Shown here piece by piece: positions 13,156 through 25,590 of a stretch of DNA of 64,000 bases. Every line of letters begins with the position of its first letter. Positions within the stretch are counted from its first letter, which is position 1. The notes beneath the pieces were generated by a model. That model was not told the origin of the DNA. It made no database searches and saw nothing but the letters and a program-made list of their open reading frames with translations. The stretch lies in NCBI GenBank assembly GCA_008973525.1, contig WACJ01000325.1, positions 186,001 through 250,000 on the forward strand. Reading direction: 5' to 3'. Origin of the DNA: Stenopsyche tienmushanensis. Lineage: Eukaryota; Arthropoda; Insecta; Trichoptera; Stenopsychidae. The position numbers and the translations under genes were made by a program.

Positions 13156-13755
13156 CAGTAGACTCTCGATTATCCTGGGGATTACTGAGGAGGACAAACA
13201 AGGATAATTGGAAAACACGGATAATCCAAATCATCAAATTTCTACATGGTTTTGATTATATTATCATATTTATTTAATCATTTGAATACCCATTATTTAT
13301 TAATAAAAACGCTCATTATTAGGTATGGTAGGATGATCGCATATTTGCGAGCGAATTCCAGTGATTCAGAAAATGCACACTTGTACGTTGAACTCGGAGG
13401 AATCCTGCCATACAGGTTAGATTTAGTAATCAAGCTCTTATCACCCCGGATTCATTTTTACAATCTTATTATCATTGTAATTTCCGCCTCGTATAACATA
13501 ATTTCTTAAACTCTTACTCGGTTGTTTTGAAAACCACGGTATTTAAAACATGAGTACTGGCGTTTGTTTTGGTAGATAAGATACAACCATCATCCTTATC
13601 GCTTTGTATATAACACCTTAGTACTATTCGGGAATTGCCTTATTATCCGAATATCAAAAATAAGAAAAGAAATTTTTTTTGAAAATTTTTTTTTTTACAG
13701 GCACGGATAATCCGCAAACCGGATAATCCGCACCCGGATAATTGAGAGTACACTG
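13156..13755. mobile_element. Tigger/pogo non-autonomous element
   Basis: The inverted ends are CAGTAGACTCTCGATTATCC (13156-13175) and GGATAATTGAGAGTACACTG (13736-13755). TA target duplications lie at 13154-13155 and 13756-13757. A second subterminal GGATAATCC motif occurs at both ends. This is typical of pogo/Tigger elements. At 600 bp it lacks a transposase. Its subterminal sequence matches the end of the 52.4-kb Tigger copy, so it is an internally deleted derivative of that family. A 95-bp R1-type insert sits inside at 13321-13416. Confidence 0.88.
13321..13416 (+). repeat. R1-family mini-copy nested in Tigger element
   Basis: It starts GGTATGGTAGGATGATCGC and matches the first ~80 bp of repeat R1 (10.7 and 25.2 kb). 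It then ends in AATCCTGCCATACAGG, the reverse complement of the R1 start. R1 therefore seems to have inverted termini, which favours a DNA transposon over a solo LTR. Confidence 0.65.
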
Positions 13756-15324
13756 TACCCAGTTTTTAAATTAATAATAACGACATCTATACGAATATTT
13801 AATAAATAATATTCCATTACCATAAAGGTTTGAAACTTTACTAGAAATCGATGAATTTTGGATCATTTGATATGCCTTATAAATAGTATGGCATCATCTG
13901 CATATTTCAAATAAGCAAATGTCTGCTACAAGTTTGTATATTTTCAACAGGTTTTTATTGATTTTGAATGTGTATCAATTTGTATGCTTGTTAAATATTT
14001 GCTTTGAAAGCTCTTGAAGCATCTGGTGTTTGTTAGTGCTTTATCTAACATATATCACTATTAAAGCGACAAGTTTTTCTTATGCACACCTCGTCACTTG
14101 CAAGCCTCTGACGGAAATGGATTTCCTACGTAACGTCAATCTCTTTGTCAATTTGACGACAAAAAAATAACGCGTCGCTTTTGCAAACGATGTACCTAAA
14201 TGGAACTGTCACCGTCGTCTCCTGGCTCTCTTTTTGCTAATGATAAAATATCTGCACGAATTTATTTGATTTTAAACAAACTTCTTAATCGACGAGGGCT
14301 CAGAGTGTGGTCTTGCAAATTCGTCATAAAATTTAGCTTCATGCAGAGTGATCGCCAAAAGCTTTCACTCAGCAACATGTGCCGCCATCGAAACAAAGCA
14401 TCTTTAACGTATCGATACGTCGAAAGTCTCAAAGCGAGAAAGTTTATTCGAAAATCAATATCAATAATGTCACCCTTGTGATTCCGAAACGTTTTTCAAC
14501 CCTACACATCTCCTGTGCTTACAAAGTGTCCTGCGTCTTAAGGGTGTTGCTGTAATCTGCCATGGTGTAAAGAATGATCGGAAAGCCAGCAAATCTGAAG
14601 AGCATTTTCGTGTTTACCAAAAGTATGCCACCCGAAAGAATTCTCAGACTACATCTTTGTGCTTGAGTTAAAAGCAAAAATTACATTTTGTAGTTTGATG
14701 GACCCATTACGAAGAAACTAACCATTCAATATGTACATAAAAATATAAATATACTCAAAAATGGATAGAACGCTCTTATCATACATTTTCCCCATATTTG
14801 ATCGACTTCAACTTCAACAAACTGATACTGTTTAAAAACTTTGTATTACAATCAAAATTCCTATGGTGCATGCCATAATCAGCATCAAGATCAGTGATGT
14901 ATCATTTAGCTTTTCAGACATAAACTTGAAGTTTTGTCAATCGATTACACTTTCATTTTAACAACATAAAAAGGTTTTTTCTAATGATAATTTAATAGCG
15001 TTACTTTACCTTGTACGGTTTTCATTGGTAGTTTTTATATTTTACCCAAATTCATTACGACGTTACGCACACGACATTGCAGATCAATGTCTTTTTACGG
15101 AATTTGATAGAATATCATCATTCTTAGAAGAATAAAATGATGACGCACTATACATAAACAATATTATGAAGATATTACATATTTTTTTAAATCTAAATTA
15201 CATTCCAAATGTCATACACACTATTGTGCATTGTTTAAATGAATTAAATGCAAATTGATATGGAAAAAAATGTAATCAAAGTATACATCTATTACTTCTT
15301 GCCATTTTTGTGAAGGCTTAATCA
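13756..15324. other. gene-free
   Basis: No gene recognised. A block at 14090-14480 is GC-richer and has an open plus-strand frame (14200-14481), but without domain, start context or splice evidence. Confidence 0.4.
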
Positions 15325-15826
15325 AAATAGCACGAAATAATAGTTATTGTATTTTGCAATGTATTTTTAATTTAAAAAAATCGTTATTTCAAAGTCACAA
15401 AAAATGTGCAAACAAATGAGAAACATCTACACCCTCTTAATAAAAAAACTAATAGCTATTTTGAAACATAGTTCAACTATTTTTAATTGAAGAGTTATCA
15501 GTTTGCCAGGGGCAGATTATTTGCTTATTCCGTAGATGTTCACCAGATTTGACGGCACTGGATTTCTTTGCCTGGGAACGTATCCTATTCCATGGCTTGC
15601 AAACTGGTAACTCTTCAAATTATTTAATTATTGAATGATTTGTACAACCACAGATAAAAAAGTTATGACGACTTAAAGATGAAATTGTGGGTATTTCTTA
15701 AAAATGTTGAAAAATATTATATTTCGACAACACTTATGACATAGAGCCTATGTGCGAAACGTAGCAAAAGACCCCATTAACCCCCAAAAAAATTTGTCGG
15801 TCCATATGCAAAACATCCTGTATATT
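15325..15826. mobile_element. fold-back MITE, copy C, with transposase scrap in the loop
   Basis: The right end carries the family signature CCCAAAAAAATTTGTCGGTCC and finishes CATCCTGTAT at about 15825. The left terminal ~180 bp is missing compared with copy B. The centre is a hairpin: GAAGAGTTATCAGTTTGC near 15488 faces GCAAACTGGTAACTCTTC near 15599. Between these arms (15535-15600, plus) is a scrap that translates as LTALDFFAWERI, resembling the SPDLTPLDFFLW block of mariner-type DDE transposases. The same scrap occurs in the fragment at 57.3 kb. Confidence 0.7.
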
Positions 15827-15827
15827 A

Positions 15828-16234
15828 TTAGAGTGTCCCATAAGTTTCTTTCGTTTTCATATTAAGAAAAAAATAAACAATAATTTTTATTACATAAAAA
15901 TTTATTGAATAATATATGATCCATTCTGTTCTATTATCTTTCTCCATCTTTCCGGAAGCCTCATAATGCTTTCTTGCCAAAATTTCCCAGGTCTGTTGGC
16001 AAAATATTGATCAAGGTACATTTTTATATCATTTTTTATATAAAAACGATAAAAATGTATCAGACACATCTGAACAATGAATGTAGCCAAATTTTGTCAG
16101 ATGATTATGGACGGATGTTCATGGAATTTCTAGCTTGTTAGCTATTTCGCGAACCGTATATCGCGGGTTTTCTTCAACCATGGCTATGATTAGATCTGTG
16201 TTCATTTGCGAAAGAGACTTATGGGACAACCTAC
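15828..16234 (-). mobile_element. mariner element, internally deleted copy 2
   Basis: The ends TTAGAGTGTCCCATAAG (15828-15844) and ATGGGACAACCTAC (to 16234) are the same inverted repeats as in the 6.6-kb copy, and TA lies on each side. At 407 bp it retains only the two extremes of the gene. The minus strand begins with the same N-terminal helix-turn-helix coding sequence as copy 1. It then jumps to the transposase C-terminus, readable as PERWRKIIEQNGSYI at 15902-15960. The junction lies near 16020-16090. The left end abuts MITE copy C. Confidence 0.9.
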
Positions 16235-18467
16235 TATTATATAGGCCACATATCTCATATATTTGGCATCTTTTTGCATTTTTTCGCTGGAATTAATAAA
16301 GAGTTCAAGTTCTCTTAGAACGAATGGATATTGATATTTTTATTAGTGTATTGACTGAAATAAGTCCAATTACAGTTTTTAAGAAATCAAGGCAAATTCA
16401 GATCAAACGATTGCAAAAATACTGATTTTTTTCTTGCTAAAATACGATTTAAATATATATATATAGACTTTGATGAGTTTTATAGCGTACAAGTTTTTAA
16501 ATGTGCTTTAACAGTGAGATAAAAAGTGCACTCTTGCTTTTAGTGAGTACATAGATATTTTTGTTAAAGCAGTTCGTGATTTACGTGATCCGAATACGTT
16601 CTCAACTATTATTGTAAATCGTCGAGTTTACTATGAAATGACATTTTTGTTAAAAATAAAAACAATAAGAAACCCCGCTTGCATCCCTTAAAAAGTATTA
16701 CACGTACTACAGAACATGCAAATGGATTTTTCGGAAAATATTCCTCACACAAACGTTCAGTTACAAAATTTCAGAGAAAAGTAGAATAGATAGTTCATTG
16801 ACGATGATTCTCATACTGGAAATTTGGTTCTGTGTGTGTGACTTCTGTTAAAATATCCAAGAACATGGAAACATCTTTAAAGCGTGCGTTTAAGAAAATC
16901 TGTTGCAATTATTTCAAAAATATTAAATCAATTCATTTTCAAAAAAAATTAGGCGATTGGAAGTATTGATTATCTAAATAGAATAGGTCTGATTTTTGCT
17001 TTAAAATATATAAAATCAGGCTGAAATTTAATTTTAAAATATGCAACGATAATCTCAATTATTTCTATGTCATTTATGTTTTAGTCTTTTCCTATATTAT
17101 CATTATTTTCCATTCGGTACTCAACATGTAATGATCTTCTTTGAACGAATGCGCAAATAAAGTGCGCCGTAATTATTTGAAGGCTAACAATTGATCAAAG
17201 TTTATCGTTTTGATGTCAAAGATTTAGTGTACTTTGTATTTAGTAAATTGTTATTGGGAGCCATTATGAAATATCAAGAATGAATGATAAAAAAAACATC
17301 CGATATTAAATTTGGTGTCGCAATATAATTACAATAATATATTAATTTAAAATATATTTACATAAGTAGAAAAAAATATATAAAAATAATAATATAATAT
17401 TCTCAAGAAATCAATACCAATTATGATGAGAGCTTTTGTCGAGATTGATTCGATAAAAGCTTCTTTGAGATTTTATTAAAATTAAATGAATAAAAACACA
17501 TTTTCAATATATGGGACACTTCACAGGGTTTATTTTTTTAACTGATTTGTTAATATTCAATTTTTCATCCCTTTTCCATATTTTAAATATAAATAATTGC
17601 TCGTTAGATTCAAAAATAGTATTGATCACAAAATGTCTCCATTTTAAGGATGGATCAATATTCTATTAAATTTACATTAAAATCACAATCGCTTTAACGA
17701 TGATTAAGTAATGGTCTCAAAGTAGGAACTGCATTTCTTTTTGAATCTCATTATTAAAATTATTTTTTGAGCCTAAATTCTAAAATCTAATCAGGGAAAT
17801 ACAATAATTCCAGCTATGAAGTTAGTAAAGTCGATTTATGTGATTTTGTTGTTGGGTCAAAATTTTAATGTGATTTATATGCAGTTATTATTTTAAATTT
17901 ATGTTAAGTATTTGTATGCTATGGAATATGAACGATTTTTATATGATATAGAAGATGTAAAAGACCGAAGAAGATCGTATTTAAAAAATTAAATGCAAAT
18001 CAAATATGAAATCCAACCAAATGGTAATAATAGCGATGATAATGATAATGATATTGACAAAATAATTTTTAAAAAAATGACACTCATGCATTCATTTTAT
18101 TGAAAGATGACAGATCTCATGAATTATAAGTGGATCAAAAACCAATATTTTTTAAACATTTTTTCTATATTGAATACAGTAGAAGTAATAAATGTATAAA
18201 CAATTATGAAAATGACCGTGATCTGTATTAATCATTAATACAAATAATATGTAAAATTATGATGTAATAATTTTAATCTCCATTGAAATGCGACTTTTAT
18301 TGATATTGTTATAAAATACGTCAAGATTCATGCGGTGACTTTTCGAGTCAAAATACCGCGTAAATCGAGGATCAACTATGTATTGATCTTTTCATGCGGC
18401 GTTTTTGATTATTGATGTTTTTCTAAATTTTAAATCTATCAGAATCTCAAGAGTTCAAATTTATAAA
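16235..18467. other. gene-free, very AT-rich
   Basis: Nothing recognised apart from AT-rich low-complexity patches around 16450, 17340-17400 and 18000-18060. Confidence 0.5.
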
Positions 18468-18473
18468 TTTATT
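18468..18473 (-). promoter_or_regulatory. candidate polyadenylation signal
   Basis: AATAAA on the minus strand, about 300 nt past the stop codon of the large scaffold-protein gene. It is the first canonical hexamer I see downstream. Confidence 0.45.
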
Positions 18474-18771
18474 TGTGAAGTACCCCAAATATTGCATAAA
18501 TTTAGCGATAATAAACAATTTAATATATTCTGTTATTGAATCTCATTTACCAATAAAAATTAATCAAAATCACAAATGTGTCCTTAAAAAAATAGCAACA
18601 TAAACGGTTCTTCGTAGTCAACTCGTGCCGCGACTGGATCGAGTCAAGTCGTGCGAGCTTTTTCTCCAAAGGTACCTGAAAAAACCTCGTTTTGTAATGC
18701 TCTAACATTACGACCTCTTCATCAAGCACAAATATCATAGTTATCACTTCGTTTAAATGAATTGTGATCTA

Positions 18772-21700
18772 TCAAAAGTTTCCCGGTCTGGGATACGCAT
18801 GCTGTGGAGGCTGTGGTATAAAAGGCTCGTCGTCCTCGTAGCTGTCATCGGTTCCTGTAAGAAGTTGAAGATACTTGAAAGACCTCGATTGAATGGGGCA
18901 AGTCCTCATAACTGGTTTCTTTTTGGGCTGGAATCCCAACGTGCCATATTCCCTGCTGACAAAAATATTAGTGTTAATACAATAATCGATCATCAACATG
19001 TTTGCTATGAAAGTGCTTAAAAATACCTTGAAGTGGCTGATGGCTGTATATATCCTTGGCTGGTATAATTTGTGTTATGCGTAAATGGACTATTCCTGGA
19101 TTGAGGTGTTGGAGTTCTCGGTTCAGGTGAAAATGCTATACTCGATTCAGGGGATGATTCCCATGGATATACATATCCGTTATTTGGCATCGTCGGAGTA
19201 CTATAGTTCGGGGATTGGTTCACAACTTCTACTGTTATCTCCGGAGTTTTACGTACTTCCACATTATTTCTATGCAATTGTTTCTTAATGAAAGATTCAA
19301 CAAATCCTTTAGTCGGTGAAGGTTTTTTCCAGTCGGATACATCGACTTCAGTCTTTATGGGAGAATCTATACTTCTTTGCTGCCAAGTCTTTGAAGGTAA
19401 CGTTTGACTCCAGCTCGGTTGAGATGCGATCGATAATTTATCAATGACATTCGTCGGCTTATAAAAATTAGTATTGGGGGCCTTCCATTGCGATTCTAAT
19501 ATTGGCTGATTCAGAACAATTTCGTTAGTAATTGATAATTTAGATTCCCTAGCTTGAGAAAGTTCCCTTAATTCTCTTCGCCAGGGTGGTTCAACAGTTA
19601 CTTTTTCTTCCTCGTCTTCTTTAGTTTCAGCTTTTCTCAAAGCAATTTCTCTAATTTCTTTTTTCCACGCTGGTTCCGGATCATTCAAAAAATCTTTAAT
19701 CGATATTTGTTCATCATTCGCCGATCTATCCCAAACATCTTTCTTCCAAAAATCATCATTTGCCTTTGAAAATGGCGACGGTGCTCGTACTTCATCCTTC
19801 AAAGGTGGATTTAAACTAAGACTTTTCGACCAAACAGGTTCGATCAAAGTCGGTTTTTCACAAGAATCATTTTGCGACCAAGGTAAATTGACATCACCTT
19901 GTTTTTTGTCATCGTTCGTAGATTTTTTATCAACACGATCTATTAAAGAAATCTTTGGCGGAATTCCAGTTATAATGCTGAATGGATCTTCTTCTTGTTT
20001 CGTCGTTGTTTCTTCATTCTTTGAAGGACTTTCTCTAAGGAAAGAGAATCTTTTAGTACAAAGATTCAGACTGGGTAAATCATCAAATCCACCAATTCCT
20101 TTTATGGCTTCCGTACTTCGCCTCATTGGACTTATGACCCGATCTTCAACATCTTTTTGTGATTCTTGATCCCCGATATTTTCAATATTATGATTGTCAA
20201 CCGAATATACCGGCAATTTAGTACTCATCAAATATTCAGGCGCGCAATCGCTCATTTTGGGCTTATCAATTGGAATATTATTGCATTCGATGCTATGAAC
20301 ATTAGCAACGCTGCTTAAATCATCATTTAATGGAGCACAATTACTCATTTTGGGTGAATCGAATGAAATATCATCATTTTCGATGTTGTCAACATTACCA
20401 ATGCTGCTCGAATCATCATTAATCGATTCAACTTTTTGATCGCATTGTTTATAAATAGGCATATTGTCACTAATTTTAGGCGAATCGAACGAAATATCGT
20501 CCTTTTCAATGTTTTCTACATTGCCCATACTACTCGAATCATCATTCGTTGGTTCTGTTTGATGACATTGTAAATAAACAGGCATACAGTTACTCAATTT
20601 CGGCGAATCGAACGACATATCATCGTTTTCGATGTTTTCAGAATTGTCGATACTGTTAGAATCATCATTTAATGGTACGGCCAATTGGTTATTATTTTTA
20701 TATGCAGGCATACAATCATTCTTTTTGGGCGAATCGAAAGACAAATCATCAACATTTTCATTGCTCTCAGTAGTTTCAACGCTGCTCGAATTTGACGTCA
20801 ACGATGTGTCATTGCATTTGAAATGCTCCGGCATACAATTGCTCATTTGCGGTGCATCAAGCGATATTTCGTAGTTTTCAATCTTCTCAATATATTCGTC
20901 GATGGAATCTTTGGCAGGCTTATTTATTTCGATCAATTCGGTTGTATTTTGGGATTCGTCCCCGCCCAAAGCATCGTAAGGTAATTCGATCTTATCTGCT
21001 AATTCGCTTTCAGGCATCGGTCCATTGTCATCCATTAAATTGTCTTCTTCTTGACACGATTCGCTTTCATAATAGATGTCATTATCAGGGACGGCCAAGC
21101 GATGCACCCGATCGTATTCAGATGACGACGACGACGATGAGGATGTCGACGTGCTGACTTCGTCGTAATATTCGTATTCTAGCATTGTTTTATCTTCGAT
21201 GATTTTGCATTTTGGCAGAATTGTGATGTTCTCGCTAATGACTTCACATTCTTCGAATTCTTCATCTTCTTGTGTGTTGTCTTTTTCTTCTTGTGTATCG
21301 GTCTCTTTGATGATCTCCAAGGGGAGGATGCATTTTTGAATGGGTTCTTCCAAAGGTTGCGTTGCAGGATTGTATGTGCTTTCTAAATTATTTGATTTAA
21401 ATGTGAAATCTGCACAGACGTTGGACTGATTAAGAGTATCGTCAATTGGTTCTTCTTTTTTATGTACATCTTCAACTGGCGATATTCTTAAATCTTTTAT
21501 TTTGTTGGTTGAATCGAGTTTTTCAAGCGCCAAACTATTAGATAATTGGATATTTTCTAATTTTCTTGTTAATGCTTCGACTATTTCAATAGGTGTTGGA
21601 GCTTTCACTTCTTTTAATTCTGGTATTCTATAATCCATAGTATTAACTGGATTTTTGTCTTCGGGTATTTTTTCAACTATAGCGGGAATAGGTAACTCTT

Positions 21701-23192
21701 TCTTGGGCGATCTCATAGTAAATCGATTTTCTTCTAATTTTAGAGGAACAGGAATTGATTCAACATTTTGTGAAATGGGAGGTATTTGCACTTCTTTCTT
21801 TGGCGATCTCATAGTAAATCGGCTTTCTTCTAATTTCACAGGAGCAGATATTGATTCAATATTTTGTACCTTGGGAGGAATTTGCACTTCTCTCATAGGC
21901 GATTTCATAGTAAATCGATTTTCTTCTAATTTTACAGGAATTGATTCAACGTTTTGTGAAATGGGAGGTATTTGCACTTCTTTCTTTGGTGATCCCATAG
22001 TAAATCGGCTTTCTTCTAATTTTGCAGGAGTAGATATTGATTCAATATTTTGTACCATGGGAGGGATTTGCAATTCTTTCTTTGGTGATCCTAAAGTAAA
22101 TCGATTTTCTTCTAATTTTACAACAGCAGGCAATTTATCAGGTTTTTGTACAGGTGCTGGAGTTTCTTTTTTTATTGATTCTTTCTTTGTGGTTATTTTG
22201 TTTTGGGGTAAATTCAAATTAAAATTAATATCCAAAGGCTTCGTCGGGGTTGAACATTCATCATTTAATGATTCAGAACGACTATATGGCCCACTAGTTT
22301 TTCGAAGAAGCTCTTTCGGATTAGATGGTATTTGAACACAAGGAAACACAGCTACAGGCATATTAAAATAATGTACAGATTTAGGGGTGTCGGCTGTTGG
22401 CGTGAACGGGGGTGGCTTTGGTTTTTCTTGGACTCCAGGACTCATGGCATTTCGCATTAATCTTTTAGCCATTTTTTCTGATCTAATTTCGGAAAGGTCC
22501 AATCCTCCAGGCGTATACGTAAATGGCTTTCTTTCTCTATTCATGGCGTTTTGTACACAGGCTGGAGGCCCTTTCATGGATAAAGGGGTCTGAAATATAC
22601 AAAAAAAATATTTTTAGGACATTCATGAATGTACTATTTATTTACGATAGAACATTGAACCTAGCGAAAATACTTTACGCTCCCTGACTGGTGTTATATT
22701 TATATCTGATGCAATCTTAGGCTACGTGATATTCCGCGCTTGATTCTATATGTTCCCATGTAGATTTATGTTATTCCCGAGGAAAACCTTGATATTACAT
22801 ACAGAATTCGCTATCATCCAGAAGCCAAGTTATTTTGGTCTCTTTGAAAATTGATGTTTGTAACAGTACACTAGAGTTGTGGGATAAAATTAATATTTCA
22901 TTACGCGCGCGCAAATATACGCAAATACACCATTTATTTCGCACTCTTGACGAATGGATACAAAAATGAGCTCTTTGATGTTGAAGCGGCAACATGTTCA
23001 TATAACAATGAATTGTATTTATGAGGTGTTTAACATCGATTTATGACGTGAAAATATTTATATTGCGTCGTTATGTTCTCAATGAACCTTAAGTATTCAT
23101 ATATTTCGTATAAAAACGTCAAATGATCTCACCGGACTTCTTAGATCGTTGGGGAGTGTCCTCGAAGGGCTAAAAACTGATCTGGAATTCAT
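18772..23192 (-). CDS. large repeat-rich scaffold protein, probably Z-disc/actin-associated
   Basis: Three exons join in phase: 23192-23133 (20 codons from ATG, preceded by acceptor tttttcag|G and followed by donor CCG|GTGAGA), 22589-19027 (3563 nt) and 18952-18772. This gives 1267 aa. Intron 2 is 74 nt. The start may be internal if a further upstream exon exists. Seen: an N-terminal basic motif PGGLDLSEIRSEKMAKRL (residues 47-64); five ~31-aa repeats with KLEExRFTxxSPxKE (178-324); an acidic part with a Ser tract near 500; about six ~41-aa repeats with SFDSPKxSxCMP (593-810); a series of tryptophan motifs such as PWRRELREL (916-1100); and QSRSFKYLQ near the C-terminus (1229-1237). No PDZ, LIM or catalytic domain is visible. 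The QSxSFxxLQ pattern and the N-terminal motif recall ALP/Enigma (Zasp) and synaptopodin-2-type muscle proteins. That assignment is inference. The protein is largely disordered and probably cytosolic. Confidence 0.85.
20220..20870 (-). repeat. in-frame tandem repeat 2 of the scaffold gene
   Basis: About six units of ~123 nt, each with ISFDSPKMSNCMP followed by an acidic linker containing NDDSSS and ENIEND. The last two units are shortened or diverged. The repeated cysteine-methionine-proline step is unusual in an acidic disordered tract. Confidence 0.85.
21670..22120 (-). repeat. in-frame tandem repeat 1 of the scaffold gene
   Basis: Five units of about 90 nt encode KLEENRFTMRSPKKEVQIPP-like blocks, each followed by a variable linker with QNxESI. 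Units 2 and 4, and units 3 and 5, resemble each other most. This suggests that a pair of units was duplicated. Confidence 0.85.
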
Positions 23193-23199
23193 CCTGAAA

Positions 23200-25195
23200 A
23201 ATAAATATAAATACATTATTAATAATTCTTTATTAACATACTATTAATTTTAACATTCATAAGATAATAATCATCTGGTTGTTCAATTAGAAAATTAGTA
23301 CGCGATTGAAACGCTTTCACGAAATTTGATATTTACACGGAAAATTATAGTAAAATATCCAATGGAGATAATTTGAACTACATACATATAACAATAAGTG
23401 CATTCTATCTTGATCGAATTTTGATTAAATTAAAATTAATATATATAATTAGTAATGCATTTTATTAAAGATGGGCAGGGCTATCTTTGAGTGTTTGATT
23501 TACAATAATTTTAGCACTCTCTCATAGATCCTCTTCTATTAAAAAAATAATAATATTCTATCTTAATCAATCGTATGTCTGCAATCACACATGTATATAT
23601 ATATTATTATATTCAAAGAAGTTATTCTAACATTAAATTGATGAATAATCATTATTGTCTAAATGCTGTCATCGAGTAAATTGATCATTCAGATGAAAAA
23701 ATACATATTATTTTTTTAAAAATATATTATTCAAGTTTATCTTGAATGTCAAAAATATCGCTTTGTTGTATAAGTATCATTGATCTAGAATTTTGGCAGT
23801 GAATTGCATTATCAATCATAAACGCCGTGTATAAAATATGATCTTCAATATTCACTATAATGACTGGTCATAACACTTTCATTGCTAATCGTTTTCATCG
23901 TACCAGGAAAACGTTAGATAATTTTATTAGCTTGAATAATAAATCAAATGTTTATTAAACTTGTTTGAAAAATCAAAGCTAAGACATATAATATACACAC
24001 ACTCTGTAAAAAATGCATTTGGCTTCCGCTTAAAAAATCCGGCAATACGAAAGCATAAAATCTCATACAAACGGCCATTGATCTTGGATCGAATTTACGA
24101 AAATAAATATTCCATGCCAATATTGATGCATTCACTGATCTAATATTAACATATGATCGCATCGTCTTATGACTGACGAGATAATTTTTCATGCGGATCG
24201 TTTTAGATTCCTTTGATCATTTTTTATTGAAGCTCAAGGCGAGCTTTTAACGCAATATTTCCGTATTGAATTATTTCGCGAAGATATATTTTGCGTTGAG
24301 AACGAGCCCAAAGTGCATGAGCAAATAAAGCCCGATCGATTAAAATCCTCGAGGGCGATAACGGTCTCCGAAGACAATTAGAGATGGCGTTCCCGAAGCT
24401 TATCGTCGAATGATCTTCCGAAGCTGAAGCTTTGCTTAATGGCGCTAATAAGCCTCAAGCTCTTGTTCTGGGACGATATAAGTTTTAACGTTTGATTGCC
24501 TATCTTTATTGCATGCGCTCGCAAAAAAGCTCGGCTGAATAATTTGCATCAATAAAAGCTTGCTTCCCGTACAAAGCTAACCTCATTCTGAAATATTGCT
24601 TTCCGTATGCTCCTCAATGTATTCATATTGTACAAAATTATTTCTTTATTATTTTTGATACGTTTATAAAGATGTTTTGATAATTTTAATGGCAGACAGT
24701 TATGTAATATCTATAATAATAGCTCAAAATATTAGGTCAAATCTATACTGGTGTCATATCATATCACTATATCAATCATCATAATTTTAATAGATAATAA
24801 ACTACCCTTTATATCACAATTTCCTATAAAGCCTATTTTTGAATGAACTCACTATGGATGTCATAATTTTCGCTATAATTCCATAAAACAAACATGGTTG
24901 AGAGTTTCGCACAGTACAAGTGAAATTTATTAGCTCCTATGAAAAATTCATTGTTTGTATTGCTTTTTTTCCATTTTTAAACAGAAATTATTAGCAAAAA
25001 GATTAAGCTATGGTTGTGTAATATATAATAAAATATGCTTGCTACTCGTGTAGTGGTTGTGTTATGCTACGTATATAGATACACACAGTAGAGGAACGGC
25101 GCATGCGCGTAGTATCCCTGTGATATATATGATGTATTTTATGGTCGATCAAAAGGATGTTTTTTCACTTGATGCAACTAAATCCTTCTAACCTG
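23200..25195. other. upstream of scaffold gene, nothing coding
   Basis: No further exon of the scaffold gene could be supported here. A GC-richer block at 24230-24600 without coding signal could be regulatory, but this cannot be shown from sequence alone. Confidence 0.4.
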
Positions 25196-25590
25196 TATGG
25201 TAGGATGATCGCCTATTTGCGAGCGAATTCCAATAATTCAGAAAGAGCACTCTTGTACGTTGAGCTCAGAAAGAGACAGATACGCTTCCTGCGTACATTG
25301 TACGATTATATTGATCGTTAACCCAAATTTATCAACTAATAATGATGTGTGACTGATATAATGAATTGATTTCAAGTATATTATTTATGTTTACTTAAAG
25401 AAATGACCAAATACTGTGTGCTATCGTCAGTGTTTTTTCTTCATTTATATCTTCCAGATGACAACTGTCTAAATGTCTTTCGAGATCGACCTCGAAACTT
25501 GCATTTCTACCCTTGTCTATTCGCATTTGCCCATCTTCACATTGTTTTTGTTAATTTGACTAATGACAGAGTCAAGCTTATCGATCTAAG
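25196..25590 (+). repeat. dispersed repeat family R1, copy 2
   Basis: It starts CTGTATGGTAGGATGATCGC and follows copy 1 (10149-10756, inverted) block by block, with indels, as far as AGAGTCAAGCTTATCGAT near 25585. The GC-rich tail seen in copies 1 and 3 is absent or degraded. Confidence 0.7.

Noticed and set aside
19017..19026. TAA at 19019-19017 as the true end of the large exon
   Set aside because: A strong donor AG|GTATTT precedes it, and a matching acceptor 74 nt on continues the frame into a plausible C-terminus, so the stop is most likely intronic. An intron-retention isoform ending there is possible.
21655..22335. 226-codon open frame on the plus strand
   Set aside because: It is the exact antisense shadow of the KLEENRFT repeats; repetition of the same coding unit keeps the complementary frame open. 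It has no splice or start evidence.
23190..23193. Starting the scaffold protein at the ATG inside the large exon (22577)
   Set aside because: The large exon has an acceptor 12 nt upstream, and a 20-codon exon with its own ATG joins it in frame, so the upstream ATG is preferred.
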